NCBI GenBank assembly: GCA_030549495.1
Contig: JAUIRK010000976.1
Span: 372,001-436,000 of the forward strand
DNA: 64,000 nt
Direction: 5' to 3'
Source of the DNA: Nectonema munidae
Taxonomy: Eukaryota; Nematomorpha; Nectonematoida; Nectonematidae
In this document: piece by piece, positions 11,130 through 40,295 of the stretch
How positions within the stretch are numbered: the stretch's first letter is position 1
Layout: every line of letters starts with the position of its first letter
Program-made: the position numbers and the translations under genes
The notes under the pieces: model-generated
Told to the model about the DNA's origin: nothing
Seen by the model: only the letters and a program-made list of their open reading frames with translations
Database searches by the model: none

Positions 11130-11405
11130 TTCACCCCAATACTATTTTCATCCCCCAAGAATATGCTGTCTCTCCTCTCTGTTCACATAATCAAGATTGG
11201 GGGAAATATATTCCTGATGAACCACTAAATATCATGGGTACAGCTGTTTTGGATGAAATACTAGAAGCTGTAGAAGCAACCAAGTACTACGCCATTATTT
11301 TCGGTTGCACCATTGATATTGGTGATCAAGGACAATTACGACCAGATGCTAGGTTGTCTCCTTCGCGTTTTTATGAAAATTTCATAAAGTTTATACAAGT
11401 TTAAA
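11130..11405 (+). pseudogene. hAT (ZMYM1-like) transposase fragment
   Basis: The plus strand reads VLDEILEAVEATKYYAIIF followed by CTIDIGDQGQL, matching the block ILDEIxxxIxxAKYFxIxxDxTxDISxxxQL of ZMYM1-type hAT proteins that contains the first catalytic Asp. Here that position reads G-C-T. Upstream, an NYLSPQEYAVSP-like remnant is only vague. It is a short decayed piece just 5' of the first recognised TRMT2A exon. Confidence 0.6.
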
Positions 11406-11762
11406 GTAGCACAGGACTGCACCTCCCTTGAAATATATTAATGTATACACCTTCTTATAATCCCGACCCCATTAAAATCACCTGTTTGGAGTCTGGCGAC
11501 GGGGCTGTTTAAAACACTGGATGAATAAAATTGAGAAGTGTAAGACATCGACTATGACAGCAGTAGCTACATTGAAGCCCACACATCTTTAGTACAAGCA
11601 CGATTTTACTGTGTTGACTTAATGAACGGAATACATACTATTTTGGACTTGGGCATTTTTGCATTATGCTAGATATTAATGCTGTGTGATGCATTTTGAG
11701 TTTTTGCATTTTAATATATTTTTGAAAGTGGGAAGAATAATTTGTCCGATTATCGTATTTAG

Positions 11763-28950
<17,188 letters not shown>

Positions 28951-28951
28951 A

Positions 28952-29549
28952 GGCGCATTTAAAATCCTGCCCATTTTCGTGAACGCATGCTGCGTCTCTA
29001 TAAATCGTATATCATATTGTTCACTCCTTGCAGCATAAAACTTTAATAACTTTTAAAGCACTTATACAGGTCTAGTATATTTAACTAAAGCTATTCCTAC
29101 TCATTACCAGCATTTGAAGCGAAACAGAAAGAGCTAGGGAAAATGATTATAAATTCATTAGAATAGATCTATTAACACTCGTTCTCGGTCCTGTTGTCGC
29201 GACAACAAATGGAGTTAGCAAGCGAATTTCTCGGCGTTGTGAAGGTAAAATTAATTACAAGATCATTTATCATTCAACATCTCATTTAAGTAAGAGATTA
29301 TGTGAGTAAGTCTAATTCTAAATTAGACTTGGTTACTTCATTTGTCTACTTCTAATAACACTTCAAAACACCGAAAACTATTTAATGTAGCTATACAAAA
29401 TAAGAAGTACAACTATAACATTCATTATTAAACCATTCTATAAGTCAAATTCAACGTTTTTGAGTTAAATCCAGGAATTCCTTTAAATAAATACACAAAA
29501 AATAAGACTTTTGGTGCCTTTATTATTTTGTGACACTCGTTTTTTTCCA
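28952..29549. other. Intergenic DNA
   Basis: AT-rich, with no gene. A perfect 14-bp palindrome GTTGTCGCGACAAC lies at about 29192-29205, of unknown meaning. Confidence 0.35.
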
Positions 29550-29695
29550 GCGCGAGTAAGGTTGGTTAGATACTGGGTTTCGATAACTCAAGGTCTTGGG
29601 TTCGATTCCGCATTAAGCCTACTCTCCTCATAGTTCGATACAAGCGTCGCAATTGTGCCTTCTCGATGAAAACAACCCATGGTACCTTTACACGC
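29550..29695 (+). repeat. tRNA-derived SINE, family 1 (best copy)
   Basis: Has A-box region GGTTGGTTAGATACTGGG, a perfect B box GGGTTCGATTCC (29598-29609), then the family body TCATAGTTCGATACAAGCG, GCAATTGTGCCTTCTCGATG and AAAACAACCCATGGTACC. Confidence 0.85.
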
Positions 29696-29989
29696 TTCTG
29701 AATTAGATGCACCTTTAAAAATGGAAGGAGAAAAATATATATGCTGATTCTCTGTTTGATAAAGCAAATGCATATCCTGAAATAAATGCGAAGAAAATGT
29801 TGATGAGATATCATGGATAAAAGTAGGCCTTTGAACAGCTAAAAAAATACCCTTAATTGATCCGTAAACTAAATTTAATTGTTGCTTATTTACCGATACC
29901 TTTTACCAGGATTTGAATGTGACGTGATGTTCATGTAAGTTTGCACTAAATAATTTTTTTGTGTAGATTTGGTCTAGAAATATAATCAG

Positions 29990-30326
29990 ATCACCAACAG
30001 AGTCCGGCGCACAGCAATCACCATGCTGTAGTGAATGAGCTTTATAGTAAACATCTCATTGATAAAGGAGAGGATGAAATGAGACAAGAAATATCTGATT
30101 CTGAATGTTATAAAATCAAGTCTGTGCAGAAGACGACTATATTCACCCATTTCCTATTAATGATGAGTATTCGGGTTTGATCGAAAAAGTACGGAAAGTG
30201 TGCCAAATCTTTAAAAAATCGCCATTAAGGAATTTTTGAAAATGAGATTCTGCAAGGAATCGTGAAATCAGAACTCGCAAACGAACTAGAATTCATTCTC
30301 AATGAAAACAATCGCTTGAAGTTTGC
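29990..30326 (+). pseudogene. hAT-like transposase fragment
   Basis: The plus strand, across several frames, gives VNELYSKHLIDKGEDEMR, then VRKVCQIFKKSPL, and ends with LANELEFILNENNRLKFA. This resembles the stretch VRKVVKxFKRSPxKNxxLQ ... GKELxLILDxKTRW of hAT proteins between the catalytic-Asp and C-terminal domains. It is short and dead, and is cut at the TTAA where a piggyBac-type MITE sits. Confidence 0.55.
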
Positions 30327-30330
30327 TTAA

Positions 30331-30461
30331 CCCATTAAATACTATAGAAATCAGACGATATTTAAAAAAAACGCAGACGATTTTTATTCAAAGTCATTGA
30401 AAAAAGCAGACGAAGATGAAATTACTTATGTTCCCAAATGGGAACATTGGGACTTAAAGGG
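30331..30461. mobile_element. piggyBac-type MITE, complete copy 2
   Basis: Flanked on both sides by TTAA (30327-30330 and 30462-30465), the piggyBac target. The ends are CCCATTAAA and, inverted, CCCTTTAAG. The 131-bp interior has three spaced CAGACGA motifs and a 14-bp palindrome TTCCCAAATGGGAA near the right end. It is related to the partial copy at 3605-3722. Confidence 0.8.
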
Positions 30462-30859
30462 TTAATATGTGTGCAAAATTTTATAAATTGAAATCATGCA
30501 TCATAAAATCCTTAGACATCCGCTACAATTGATTTCTTTGAAAAAGAAAGCCTCTTTCAGATTTAAGACGAGTAGAAATAGCATGTTAGTAACTTTGTAA
30601 CGTTAATAAATTGTAGTAACTTGTTTGTGCTTGTCAAACGCATCCTTCTCTTATTTTTTCATTATCCTGTCGAACACATCTTCCTCTCAAACAACAGTAT
30701 GTGAAAAGAATATATGATAAAACTGTTGCACTTTTGCGCTATTTCTATTGTCTTAGGCAGGCTTTAAAAGTACGAAAAACTTCCAAGGGTGGGGCAGAAT
30801 CTGCCCTCTTCAAATTCAAGGAAAAAGTGTTTTTTCAACTTTACGCGTATTTTCTACCA

Positions 30860-31530
30860 TTTTCAAGTATGCTGAATCGATTGGTAATATTCACAAGCGT
30901 ATTAATCATGAAGAAAATCAAGCAAAATTGAGATCGCCTGTCTAAAAATGGTTTAGAATTCTAATGCTTCAAACACAGATACACGTCGAGTTGAATCGAT
31001 TGGCTATACTCAATTTTCTTGAATAGACACCAATTTTGCTGAAAATTAATCAAAAATGATATATTTTTGTCAAAAAATTCAAAATTATGTGTAAACACAG
31101 ATACCCTACACATTTTAAGTATGCTGAATCGATTGGTGGTACTTAATTTTCACAAGACGAGTTATGTAGAAATCACTAAAATGTATAGCGAAAAATTTTA
31201 ACTACGGATAAAATTATGCTAAATCGATTATGCTCGCTTTCTGGACTCAATTTTCGCATTTGGAGTTTGTAGAATGTCTGAGAGTGCCAATCAAAAGTGT
31301 GGTTCATGTCTAATGTCTACAGAAATATTTTGAAATTTAAATCAAATATTTTTTATATCAAACTGACGATGCTGCTTTCATTTTTGGACTCAGTTTCGCA
31401 TTTAGAGTGTGAATATATTTGAAAGCTTCAATCAAATGTGCTGCGGTTTACGTCTAAAAATTGTCTACTAAAATATCTTCTAAATTTTAATCTGTTTTTA
31501 TACCAAATCGACTATGCTTATTTTTTTTTC
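30860..31530 (+). repeat. Degenerate tandem array, about 120-143 bp unit
   Basis: A core like TGCTGAATCGATTGG followed by TACTCAATTTTCGCAT recurs at about 30875, 30994, 31126, 31222, 31364 and 31507. Spacings are 119, 132, 96, 142 and 143 bp. Shared satellite phrases include AACACAGATACAC/CCC and CATTTGGAGT/CATTTAGAGT. Copies are strongly diverged. Confidence 0.6.
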
Positions 31531-32649
31531 TGAACTCCAATTTGGCTAATACGGTTAAAAATATTTGGAAGTGTCAATGGAATTAGTGATCTATGCCTGA
31601 ATATCAGTTTTTTTCAAAAAAAAATATTTTCTCTAAAATTTTTTAATAAATCCTTGTATATTGGTTGTATAGTTATAAAAAAATATATTTTTTGGCTTGT
31701 AATACTTTCTTCTATCATGTTGAATATGAAATATTTATTTTTAAAAAGAAAAACAAAATGCACTTTTGAAGATTAGTATGAGAGAATGAAGCAACCTGAA
31801 AACAAATTGAAAAGAGAACATGTGATCAAAAGAAATAATTTTATAAAAGAAGTTTGAATCTTGACAAAATGGAAGATCTACCATGTTCTAATTAACTAGG
31901 AAGCGGTTTAATGATCTAATATTGGGTACTTCAAAAAAGATTTTGACCTTGAAAAAGTTCCTCTTTTGCAAATGGCAAATCCTTAAATCTATAGTTTATC
32001 ATCTAGGATTACAATTATCATTTAACTAAGAATGGCAGGGAATCTGAGAATATACAATAGTTCAGAGTAATCAAAAATGGCACAGATGCCAATATGTGAG
32101 AATTTAGTCACTATCAAGATAATTTTACATTTAAATTGAATTTGTCCATTTTTTTTCTTTTTCGTGAAAGAGAGAAAGGGTGACACCTTTTTGTAATTGA
32201 ACAATGAACATTGCGAATGATTTCATCAGAAAAAAACTTTTGAAGTAGGGTTGGTTTACAAAATTCAGTCTGACTATCTCTTTATATCACCTGATAACAA
32301 AATACATGATACTGATAAATAAAACTAAGGTCATCAAGAAGATTCTTTAATCAGAATGCTTTGAGAGCGAAAAAATTATGTTCAAAATATATCCTTAAAA
32401 AAGTTTTTTCAAACACAAATTGCAGAGATTAAATTTCTAATGAAAAAAAACTACCAAGGAAGGATCATCATAGAATGAATAGCAAAATCACATACTGTAA
32501 AGTATAGAAGATATGACCTAGAGACTACGAACCGATAACGAATTTGTAGCCAAAACAATGGAGGTCCTATCGAGATATCTAATTCAGTGACAAATGAAAT
32601 ATTTTGAGTGAATTAAACACCTAAAGTTTGTTTATTAAATAAATTAGGA
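31531..32649. other. AT-rich DNA, nothing recognised
   Basis: No coding signature, RNA gene or element ends seen. Confidence 0.35.
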
Positions 32650-33085
32650 AAATAATTACCATAGAAATACTGCAAGTATAATTTATTTGAAATTTATATA
32701 TTAGACATTGGTTGACAAGTTTAATAAATTTTTTGACACATTTAATTGATTTTTATAAAAAAAAAAGATAACCACTAAACTAGGCATACTTGAAAGTGGT
32801 ATATATGCGTATGAAACTTTTTATAGGTATTTCAATAAAATTTTAATTTTGACATGAGCTATGAGATATAAATCAATTTTTTGACAGGTTTGTTTGATTT
32901 CTAAAAAAAATGAACAGTTCCAGTAAACTCAGCATACTCCAAAATGGGTATATATGTGTAAAAAATTGTAATTATTTAAATGTTCCATTTTGAGATGAGC
33001 TGTCATATATAAATCAATTTTTTGATAGGTTTGATTAATTTTCATAAAAATGGACATCACCACTGGATTAAGCGTAGTATAAAAA
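32650..33085 (+). repeat. Tandem array, about 145-bp unit, nearly 3 copies
   Basis: Units share AATTTTTTGACAGGTTTG, CACTAAACTCAGCATACT, GGTATATATGTGTA and TTTTGACATGAGCTATGAGA blocks. The first block recurs at 32731, 32879 and 33020 (spacings 148 and 141 bp). Confidence 0.75.
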
Positions 33086-33634
33086 CATTATTTATAAGAA
33101 CATCTGAGAAAAAGAGGCAATGGCTCATAATTGATAATAATGTATCATTAGATGGTGTTATTTGTTTGTCATTTAAACAAAGTCAAAAAAAGGAAAAAGC
33201 TTTACAAAAAATATTTTTTGTTAAATTTCGTATTTTATTCTTAGAGGGAGGGGTGTCGGATACCGGAAATGGTTAAACACCCTTTCATAAAATAAAGTCA
33301 AGATGATTTCTCTAACTTTCTTTAAAGAACCTCGGTATATGCAAGGCTGTTTAATAAAGTTGATCTAGAATCTCATAGGGATGTGGACGGCAGTAGAACC
33401 CAGCAAACTCGCAATCAGAATAACGTAATGAATCGAAGATCTAGAAGGTTCTAGGAGAAAGTGTTGATCAACATGCATTCGTTGTTAATTCAATCGAAGT
33501 CAGAGACTCTATTATGTTTACACGTAATGCTTTTGGGGCTTAGGAACAGGCAGGTAAGAATGAAATAAAGTAACAAAATAATTAAACTAATTCTAGATGC
33601 TCTGTATTAAAAAATAAAGCAGGAAAATCACGAC
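33086..33634. other. Intergenic DNA, nothing recognised
   Basis: Short open frames only, without family similarity that I can see. Confidence 0.3.
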
Positions 33635-33657
33635 GGGGGGGGGGGGGGGGGGGGGGG
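33635..33657. repeat. G23 homopolymer
   Basis: 23 consecutive G, in an otherwise AT-rich setting. Its length may be affected by sequencing. Confidence 0.85.
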
Positions 33658-35681
33658 ATTTCGAAAAATTAAAAATTTTGGGGGTCATCATTTAATGTAT
33701 GGTTCCTTCCATGTTGGAAAAGGAAAACAAGCAAACTGTTTCCTGTGTGGTTGATATTAATTATAGAGTAATTGAAAACAATTAAAAGACTTAGTTTATC
33801 ACTTGTTTACTTATTTTGTTTTTTTATAGCTTTTATATTCACTCATTTTGAAGTACCGTTCTTTGCCTGGGAAAACTACTTTCTTAGTAGGTAATGTAAC
33901 TGTTAATTTCCAATTTTGTTTCCACTTTAATAAATATCAATTTTTATCATATTAAAATAATATTTAGCAAATGAAATTGACACTTTTCTTGAGTTTTAAT
34001 AAATCATTTTGTTTAGTAAAATTACGTAATATTGAAAGCGTTTTAGAAAAAACAAGTGTGATTATCATAAAAATAAAATATGCTTTAATTCATCGAAATT
34101 TTTTAAACAGTATTGAAAGTAAAATAGTTTCTTGTTCTTTTTTTATTGATATCTGAACGATATAAGATTTGATAATGAAATAGAAGAAACCTTTCAAAAT
34201 TGCGAAGCAATTTTTTTGAGCGTGATTCAAGATTATTTGAAATAATCGATGCTTCTCATTTTTCGACTTATATATTTTAACTTCATATGATGGTAATGCA
34301 TCTTACTTGAGCAAAGTTATAGGCTTGGAAAATATGACAGCTGCAATTCGTGTAAAAAATGAGACACTCTTTAATTAATCATTATTTTAATTAATATATA
34401 CCTATTTTTTAATTATTGAATTTGAAGAAATAAGGGAGCTACCTGCTCAAGTGAGTGCAAGTCACTTTAACTTGGTCCAGAGGCTGGCTCACTTAAACAG
34501 GTTAGACTTTTTATTGGCAAATAGTACAAACTTTCTTTCAATGTAAATTTTTTTAAAAGTCTTCAATACCTTAGTGCGTAAGATAATTGATTGTCTTAAA
34601 AATTGTTATCGGTTCTTATTAGATAGTCCAAAAAGAAGTGGTGCTAATCATAATACATTGAATGAAAAAAAGAATAGTTTTGCTAGAATTTAGCAAACTC
34701 GCTGGCCAGAATGTCTACAAGTTTTTTGTGTATAGCGTTGAAACTTTAGAAATGACAGATTATAAAGCTCACTTTGATAAGTATGGTTCTAGCTTTGCTG
34801 ACTGGAATGGCAGTAATCGCAGTACACCATCTTTCCAATTTGTTGTTGTCTTCATGACAATTTATCAATGCATCGATCACAATATTTTGTGTCTAAATGA
34901 AAAATCTTCTCCATCCGCAATCTTTATTGGGTCTTGTTCCAACTCTGTTGTCGGTAAAAGATGTCAATCTAGAAAAGGGTATCACAACATACAAAGAAGA
35001 TTTGCCTTGCATAGAATTATTTCTCATTAAATAAAAATCGTTTCTTCGAAGTATCCATAAATATGCGGCCTGAATCTCCTGCACAGCCAATTAAGGAAGT
35101 GACCCCGTTCTTTTTCCAAACAATTATCTTCTTTTTTAGGTTACTGAAAATTACCAGTTCTAAAATTGCCATTGCGAATAATACCAGTAGAAAAATTGGC
35201 GTCATTGGTAAATTGCCATTGTTGGATACTGCCATGGAGAAAATTGATATTGCTTTAACCTAAACCTTTTTCTTTGCTAACTTGGAGTACCTATGCTGCA
35301 ATATTGCATATAAAAAATGTGAAATTCTATTAATACGTTTATTGAAAATTTATAACACAAACAAAAGTTATAAATGAAATGACATTTATCGAAATCAAAT
35401 ATTCATTTCAAACGGCAAGATTCCTTTATCTAGCATTATAATTCAGAGATAAAGCTTCGAAAAAGATGCCTTAAGAATACAATCCAGAAAAGAAAGTTTA
35501 ACAGCAAATCTGATCATTCAAAGATTAAGAGTTTCAAATAAGAAAGCTTAGTGTATCAAATGAATTAAGTTGGGAAGGGAGAAATTGCCAAAATGTAGAC
35601 AAAAGTTAATGCTTAAGTTATGTTTATCTATTCAAAACAAAAACATGCAATTCTTTCGAAAATTGCCACCAAAGGAGGAAT
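33658..35681. other. Intergenic DNA with unrecognised frames
   Basis: A plus-strand frame at 34662-35030 (122 codons) and overlapping short frames up to 35263 have no family match that I can name and are mutually exclusive. I do not call a gene. Confidence 0.3.
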
Positions 35682-35815
35682 GACCGAGGTTGGTTAGGTA
35701 CGTGGCTTCCATATTTCGAGTTCTCGGGTGCGATCCAGGATCAGGCTCTCTTTGCATGAAGTTTTATACAAACGGCGCAATTGTACCTTCAAAATGAAAA
35801 CAACACAAGTTACCC
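35682..35815 (+). repeat. tRNA-derived SINE, family 1 (diverged copy)
   Basis: Has A-box region GAGGTTGGTTAGGTACG, a decayed B box GGGTGCGATCC (35726-35736), then TTTATACAAACGGCGCAATT, GTACCTTC and ATGAAAACAACACAAGTTAC shared with the other copies. Confidence 0.75.
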
Positions 35816-37917
35816 CATTAACAGTCAAAAAAGAAAATTGGTGTCTAACTTTTGTTCAATAATAAAGTTTCAACTTTGTATATGCAATATTACAGTAAAG
35901 TTTTTCAAAATTAGCAAACTAAAATTTTGGAGTTTCAGGTGGAATTCAGGTGGTTGGAGTGGTGGGAAATTTTTTGTCAAAAATTTATTTGAATAAAGTT
36001 TTACTGCTTTCTGCTTATTTATATCGTGAAATAAAGGCTTACTTTTATATTTAAAACAAAATTTACTGTAGCTACATGATTGAAGTCGTGAATTGTTCAA
36101 GCTTTCTCTGAGCTGAAATGATAAGATGGAGAATTTTCCTATCGTTTTCTGGAGGGGTCTCAAAAATTATAATGAAGTTGGAATGAGGTCACCATTCGAA
36201 GTAGGTTGATTGATAGATCGTATACAGAATAATTCAGAATCTTTTTGCTTTAATTTTTCGAAAATAAATCGTAATGTATTTTTGCGTCTAGCTAAAGTCA
36301 GCTTTTATTATATATACCATATATAGTATAGCCAGGCTTCGTTCTAACTTCGGAACATATAGAACTCCGAATACTAGGTTATGATGGCATATCAGTAAAT
36401 ATGGTTGGTAACTTAAAAAGTTGCTAGCATATCGCTTCCATTGTATCTTCGTGTGAATATTAAACATTTTCTCATGATTGGAAGAATATTTTTTAACATA
36501 TGTATTAAATTTTTTTTCGAAATCTCGTGAAATTTTTAAAAGGCATTTTCTCGAAAAGATATAAATTGTATGGAGGCCATTTTATCCAAGGAAAAATAAT
36601 TAAAGGGTATTATTTTTATCCTATAAATTATATTATAATTATGTAAATAATTCGGTGAAAGAGAATGCCGAAATTTTTTTAAAAAACATAATAACAATTC
36701 AAAAAAGTATTATTATTTTAAATTTTAACTTAAATAAGCTTTTCCTTAAGTTTTGGTATTTGAAATAATTAAAAATATTAAAAAAGTATTCTTTATTTAA
36801 ATATTAAATTTTTAAATGTGTTTTCATACTTTATTTTTTTAATTTTATTCATTATTTAAATTTATTATTATTTTATGCAATTATATTCATTATCAAAAAC
36901 AAAATATTCATTAATTTTAATATAATATATTCATTTTTTTATTTTCATAATTTATTCCTTATTTAAATTTCAGTTCAGGAAAGCGTTTTTTTGGTAAATT
37001 GTCCTGTCACGATCAAAATCTGCTACAACTTTTAAAAAGTAAATTTTTAGCGGAAATCTCATTTTTTTTTCAAAATTAAGGTTAAAGATGAGATAGAGGA
37101 TTCTAAGAACGTATCATTTGATGCTTACTGATTTTTTCAACGCCCCGTAGCCACATATGTGCTCGTGAATCTTTGTACGGTAACTGTTAACACACAAGCA
37201 TATTTAGGCAATGTGAGAATGTAAACTGAACACTTAATTAATTTGCATAAAAAACAAAGAGAATTAAAATAAATAGAGCTTCGAAGGGTTTTATTTACCT
37301 TTTTCAAGGTTTTAAACTACGCGTAAAATGCATTATAAACGCGCGTTTTAAGAAGAAAAGGTATTTCAAAGAGAACATATGGAAAAATGAAAAATATCCA
37401 TCCTTTGCTTCTTACTAACGTTTAGCAACCTATGCCGCAACCCTGAAATCTTCAATGATCCTAATTGGTGAAGAGTCATATAAGCTTAGCTCTCACCGTG
37501 ATGTGAAAAATGTTTATACATGTATTCTTCTAACTATTTCGTTGTTATATCCTGTTTTAGTTTAAAAGCTGTTTGACTGCTATGCGCGCCTCTACCCACA
37601 AAAATACAACAAAATTTTCCAGTTAAATTGTATTGAAGACAATCGATAACTCACTTTTTCTCTACAGACCGATGGTAATTTACTCCACTAGTTTTTCAAA
37701 CAAAAATTATAAAAAAAATCCATTTATCAAAAATCAATGAATCTAATGTATAAACGAATAAACGAATTAAGTATGGGCATATAAGGAACATAACTAAAAA
37801 AACTGGCTAAAAACCATTTTTAACTGAAATAAAGTTTTACTTTTCTAAGTTACAAATATGGAATTCAAAAATAAAAAAATAATATAAAAAAATTCAATTT
37901 CAAACAATGTCGCAAAT
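35816..37917. other. AT-rich intergenic DNA
   Basis: 36.6-37.0 kb is extremely AT-rich (long runs of ATTTAAAT and AAATATT type). No gene, RNA or element ends found. Confidence 0.35.
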
Positions 37918-38355
37918 CAGGGGCAGATCTAAAAATTGGCATTAGGGGGCGGATTTTACTAAACTAGAACTCATTTCAAGCATATAAAATTTCCACTAAA
38001 TAAAAATATAATATCGTGGCAGTTTTATCAAAATTTTTAAAACAAAAAGAAGAATGAGAGCATTAAAACGATCCTCATTCATTGAACTGCGAATGTTTAA
38101 ATAATAAATTTACAAAAAAAATGGATAATATAAAAGTAATAAGTGTCACACTTAACTACGATTGAAACATAAAAAAACTTTTTAAGACTCTCACTTTAGA
38201 GAAAGATTGAATCCAAAAAACGAGTTGCAGAAATTATCATAATGTTTGAGTTCTACGAAAAGAATTAGATCAAGAAAAAATTTCAAGCAATTGGCAATGC
38301 AATTTTAGGGGGGGGGGGGGCGTACGCCGGTTCCGCCCCCTTTAAATCCGCCAGT
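37918..38355. mobile_element. hAT MITE with CAGGGGCGGAT-type ends
   Basis: Left end CAGGGGCAGATCTAAAAATT; right end (reverse complement) CACTGGCGGATTTAAAGGGG. This is the widespread CAGNGGCGGATTTAG hAT terminus. GCAAAT occurs directly next to both ends, a probable trimmed target duplication. The interior is non-coding with a G13 run at 38308-38320. Confidence 0.75.
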
Positions 38356-38546
38356 GCAAATATAAATTAAAAAACTTTGTTTTTTGAAAAAATTGAGGCA
38401 ATGATGAATATCTTATGTGAATTAAAATTGTACTACATTTTTTGAACAAAAAATAAAGTCATAAAAGATAACAGTATATAACAAATTGACTTATCTTCTA
38501 CAAATTTTATTGAACAAAATTTTTTCTTTATTTTTCAATATATTTA

Positions 38547-38677
38547 CGAGCCTCAATGGTTGTTTGGGTGGTGTACCTCTCAGCTTAACACTTGAAGGTC
38601 ACAAAAACTGTGATTAACCATCTTGCATAATGCGAGCATATAGCCTTAAGGTGCTTTGATATCTCCAAACAACCAAT
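38547..38677 (+). repeat. tRNA-derived SINE, family 2 (copy lacking the B-box region)
   Basis: GAGCCTCAATGGTTGTTTGG followed by TACCTC matches the A-box half of the copy at 5085-5260. Then about 35-45 bp containing the B box are missing and the shared body resumes (CACAAAAACTGTGATTAACC, GCATATAGCCTTA, GTGCTTTGATATCTCC). With the B box gone, it could not be transcribed by Pol III from its own promoter. Confidence 0.7.
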
Positions 38678-40285
38678 ATATTTATCCAAGAGGGCGAGGA
38701 AGCTGTCACTCTCTTTGATTTTTTGTTTTTCTTAATTTTTTTAGTTCTTTTTCATATACCTCTATAAAATGTATATTTCATTCATGGATGCATATAAATC
38801 TACTCAAACATATATACGATACCATTATTTATTAAACAAAATTTGATTTAAAAATTTTTTATAACTAAAAATTATTATTGATTGCTTTATAATTTTACAA
38901 AAATAGCAATAAGTCTAAATACCTTTGAATTTATAGCATTAAGATAGCTAGAAATCAACTTTTTTATAAGTTTATCAAAATTCTGTCCAATTTAGTCACC
39001 TAAAAATGGAAGAACCAAAAACAATTTTCTTCTTTCAGCGATATGAAAAAGTTAATTTCGAGATATGTTAATGCTATACATTCAAAGGTAACATATAGTA
39101 TCAAGAAACTCTTTCCCAGGTCGAATAAATATGTTCCAACTAGAGTGTCGGAGTTGAACTCAAAAAAATTAACAAAATTTATTTACACTTTAAACTTCAA
39201 CATAATGCGTATATAAATGTACCTGTGAAAAAAAGTGAAAGTTTTGTTCCACCAAGAGTATAATAGCGTTTAGGAATAGAATATAAATTTGTAGCATTTC
39301 TAATATTTTCACGTATACAGAATCAACAAAGGAAGTCAAATCAAAGTCATATGGGGCAAAGCGAATCTGGCCAGAAACACCCTCTCCCAGTTTTATAAAA
39401 GCCCTTTCGCACAGGAAGAAAAATCTCGTTGCTATGCCTACCCAGGTTCACTAAAAATTTGTCAGGCTTAAAAATGGAAAGTCACACAATCCAATCTTCC
39501 GATATGAAATCTTCAATCCTTTTAGTGTAAAGAAATCTACCACAATGAGTTTATAAAAAAAGATTTAATGATTCTTAAAAACAAAGTGTCATTTATTTTT
39601 CCAAACAAAAGCTAGAGTAGAAATTTTTTTAAAACTCAATAGTCGCTTGAATCTACCAATCAAACTTAGTTATTGACTTCAACTAAATATGAAAAAATTC
39701 TTTTTGCAAAATGAACCTATAGATTATATGTTAACTATAAAAACAGATATTTACCTGAAGTGGTACTTGAAAATATGGTTATGAGACGTAGTGAAACACG
39801 TATCCTTGTAGATGTGGACAATGAAACTCCGATTCAAGCTACCATTCCGGTTACTAGTCATTTTCGGGTACGTTGGTCGAACAAGTTAGGCAAAGTTGTG
39901 TGAAGTAGAAATTCAAAAATTTTATTGAAAAATGAAATTATTATTTTAAAAGTAAAGGCGCGAATATAAAACTTAAACTTTGTAAATATCAACAAACATT
40001 TATGACTCTTTTTAAAGAAATTGTAACTACCTTTACAAAATTAATCTTGAAAGCTTTTGTTTAAAAAGGCTTTGTCATATACATTGAATCATTGAGTTAA
40101 ACTATTGGATTGACTATTATTGTTATTAAAGAAAAGAGAGTTGATAATTACGATCCTTGGGTTCAGGAAATAATCGGAAAACTACTTCTTAAGATCTTGG
40201 AAACAAAATGAAGATCTGAGCAAAGAAAAGGACGCGGTGATTGTGTTTTTCTAATTTTATCTTGACAAACTTCGTTCAAAAGGCT
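38678..40285. other. Intergenic DNA, nothing recognised
   Basis: A GC-richer plus-strand patch at 39770-39900 reads somewhat like coding sequence but has no family match. Otherwise AT-rich. Confidence 0.3.
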
Positions 40286-40289
40286 CATT

Positions 40290-40295
40290 TTTATT
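40290..40295 (-). terminator. AATAAA overlapping the zinc transporter stop codon
   Basis: On the minus strand GAC GAA TAA AAA places AATAAA across the stop. It is the same arrangement as in the TRMT2A-like gene and may not be the signal used. Confidence 0.3.

Noticed and set aside
29192-29205. Perfect palindrome GTTGTCGCGACAAC as a regulatory operator
   Set aside because: A single short palindrome with no neighbouring gene start or second copy gives no functional support.
34662-35263. Overlapping frames on both strands, up to 122 codons
   Set aside because: No recognisable family, no shared direction and AT-biased codons. Insufficient to call a gene.
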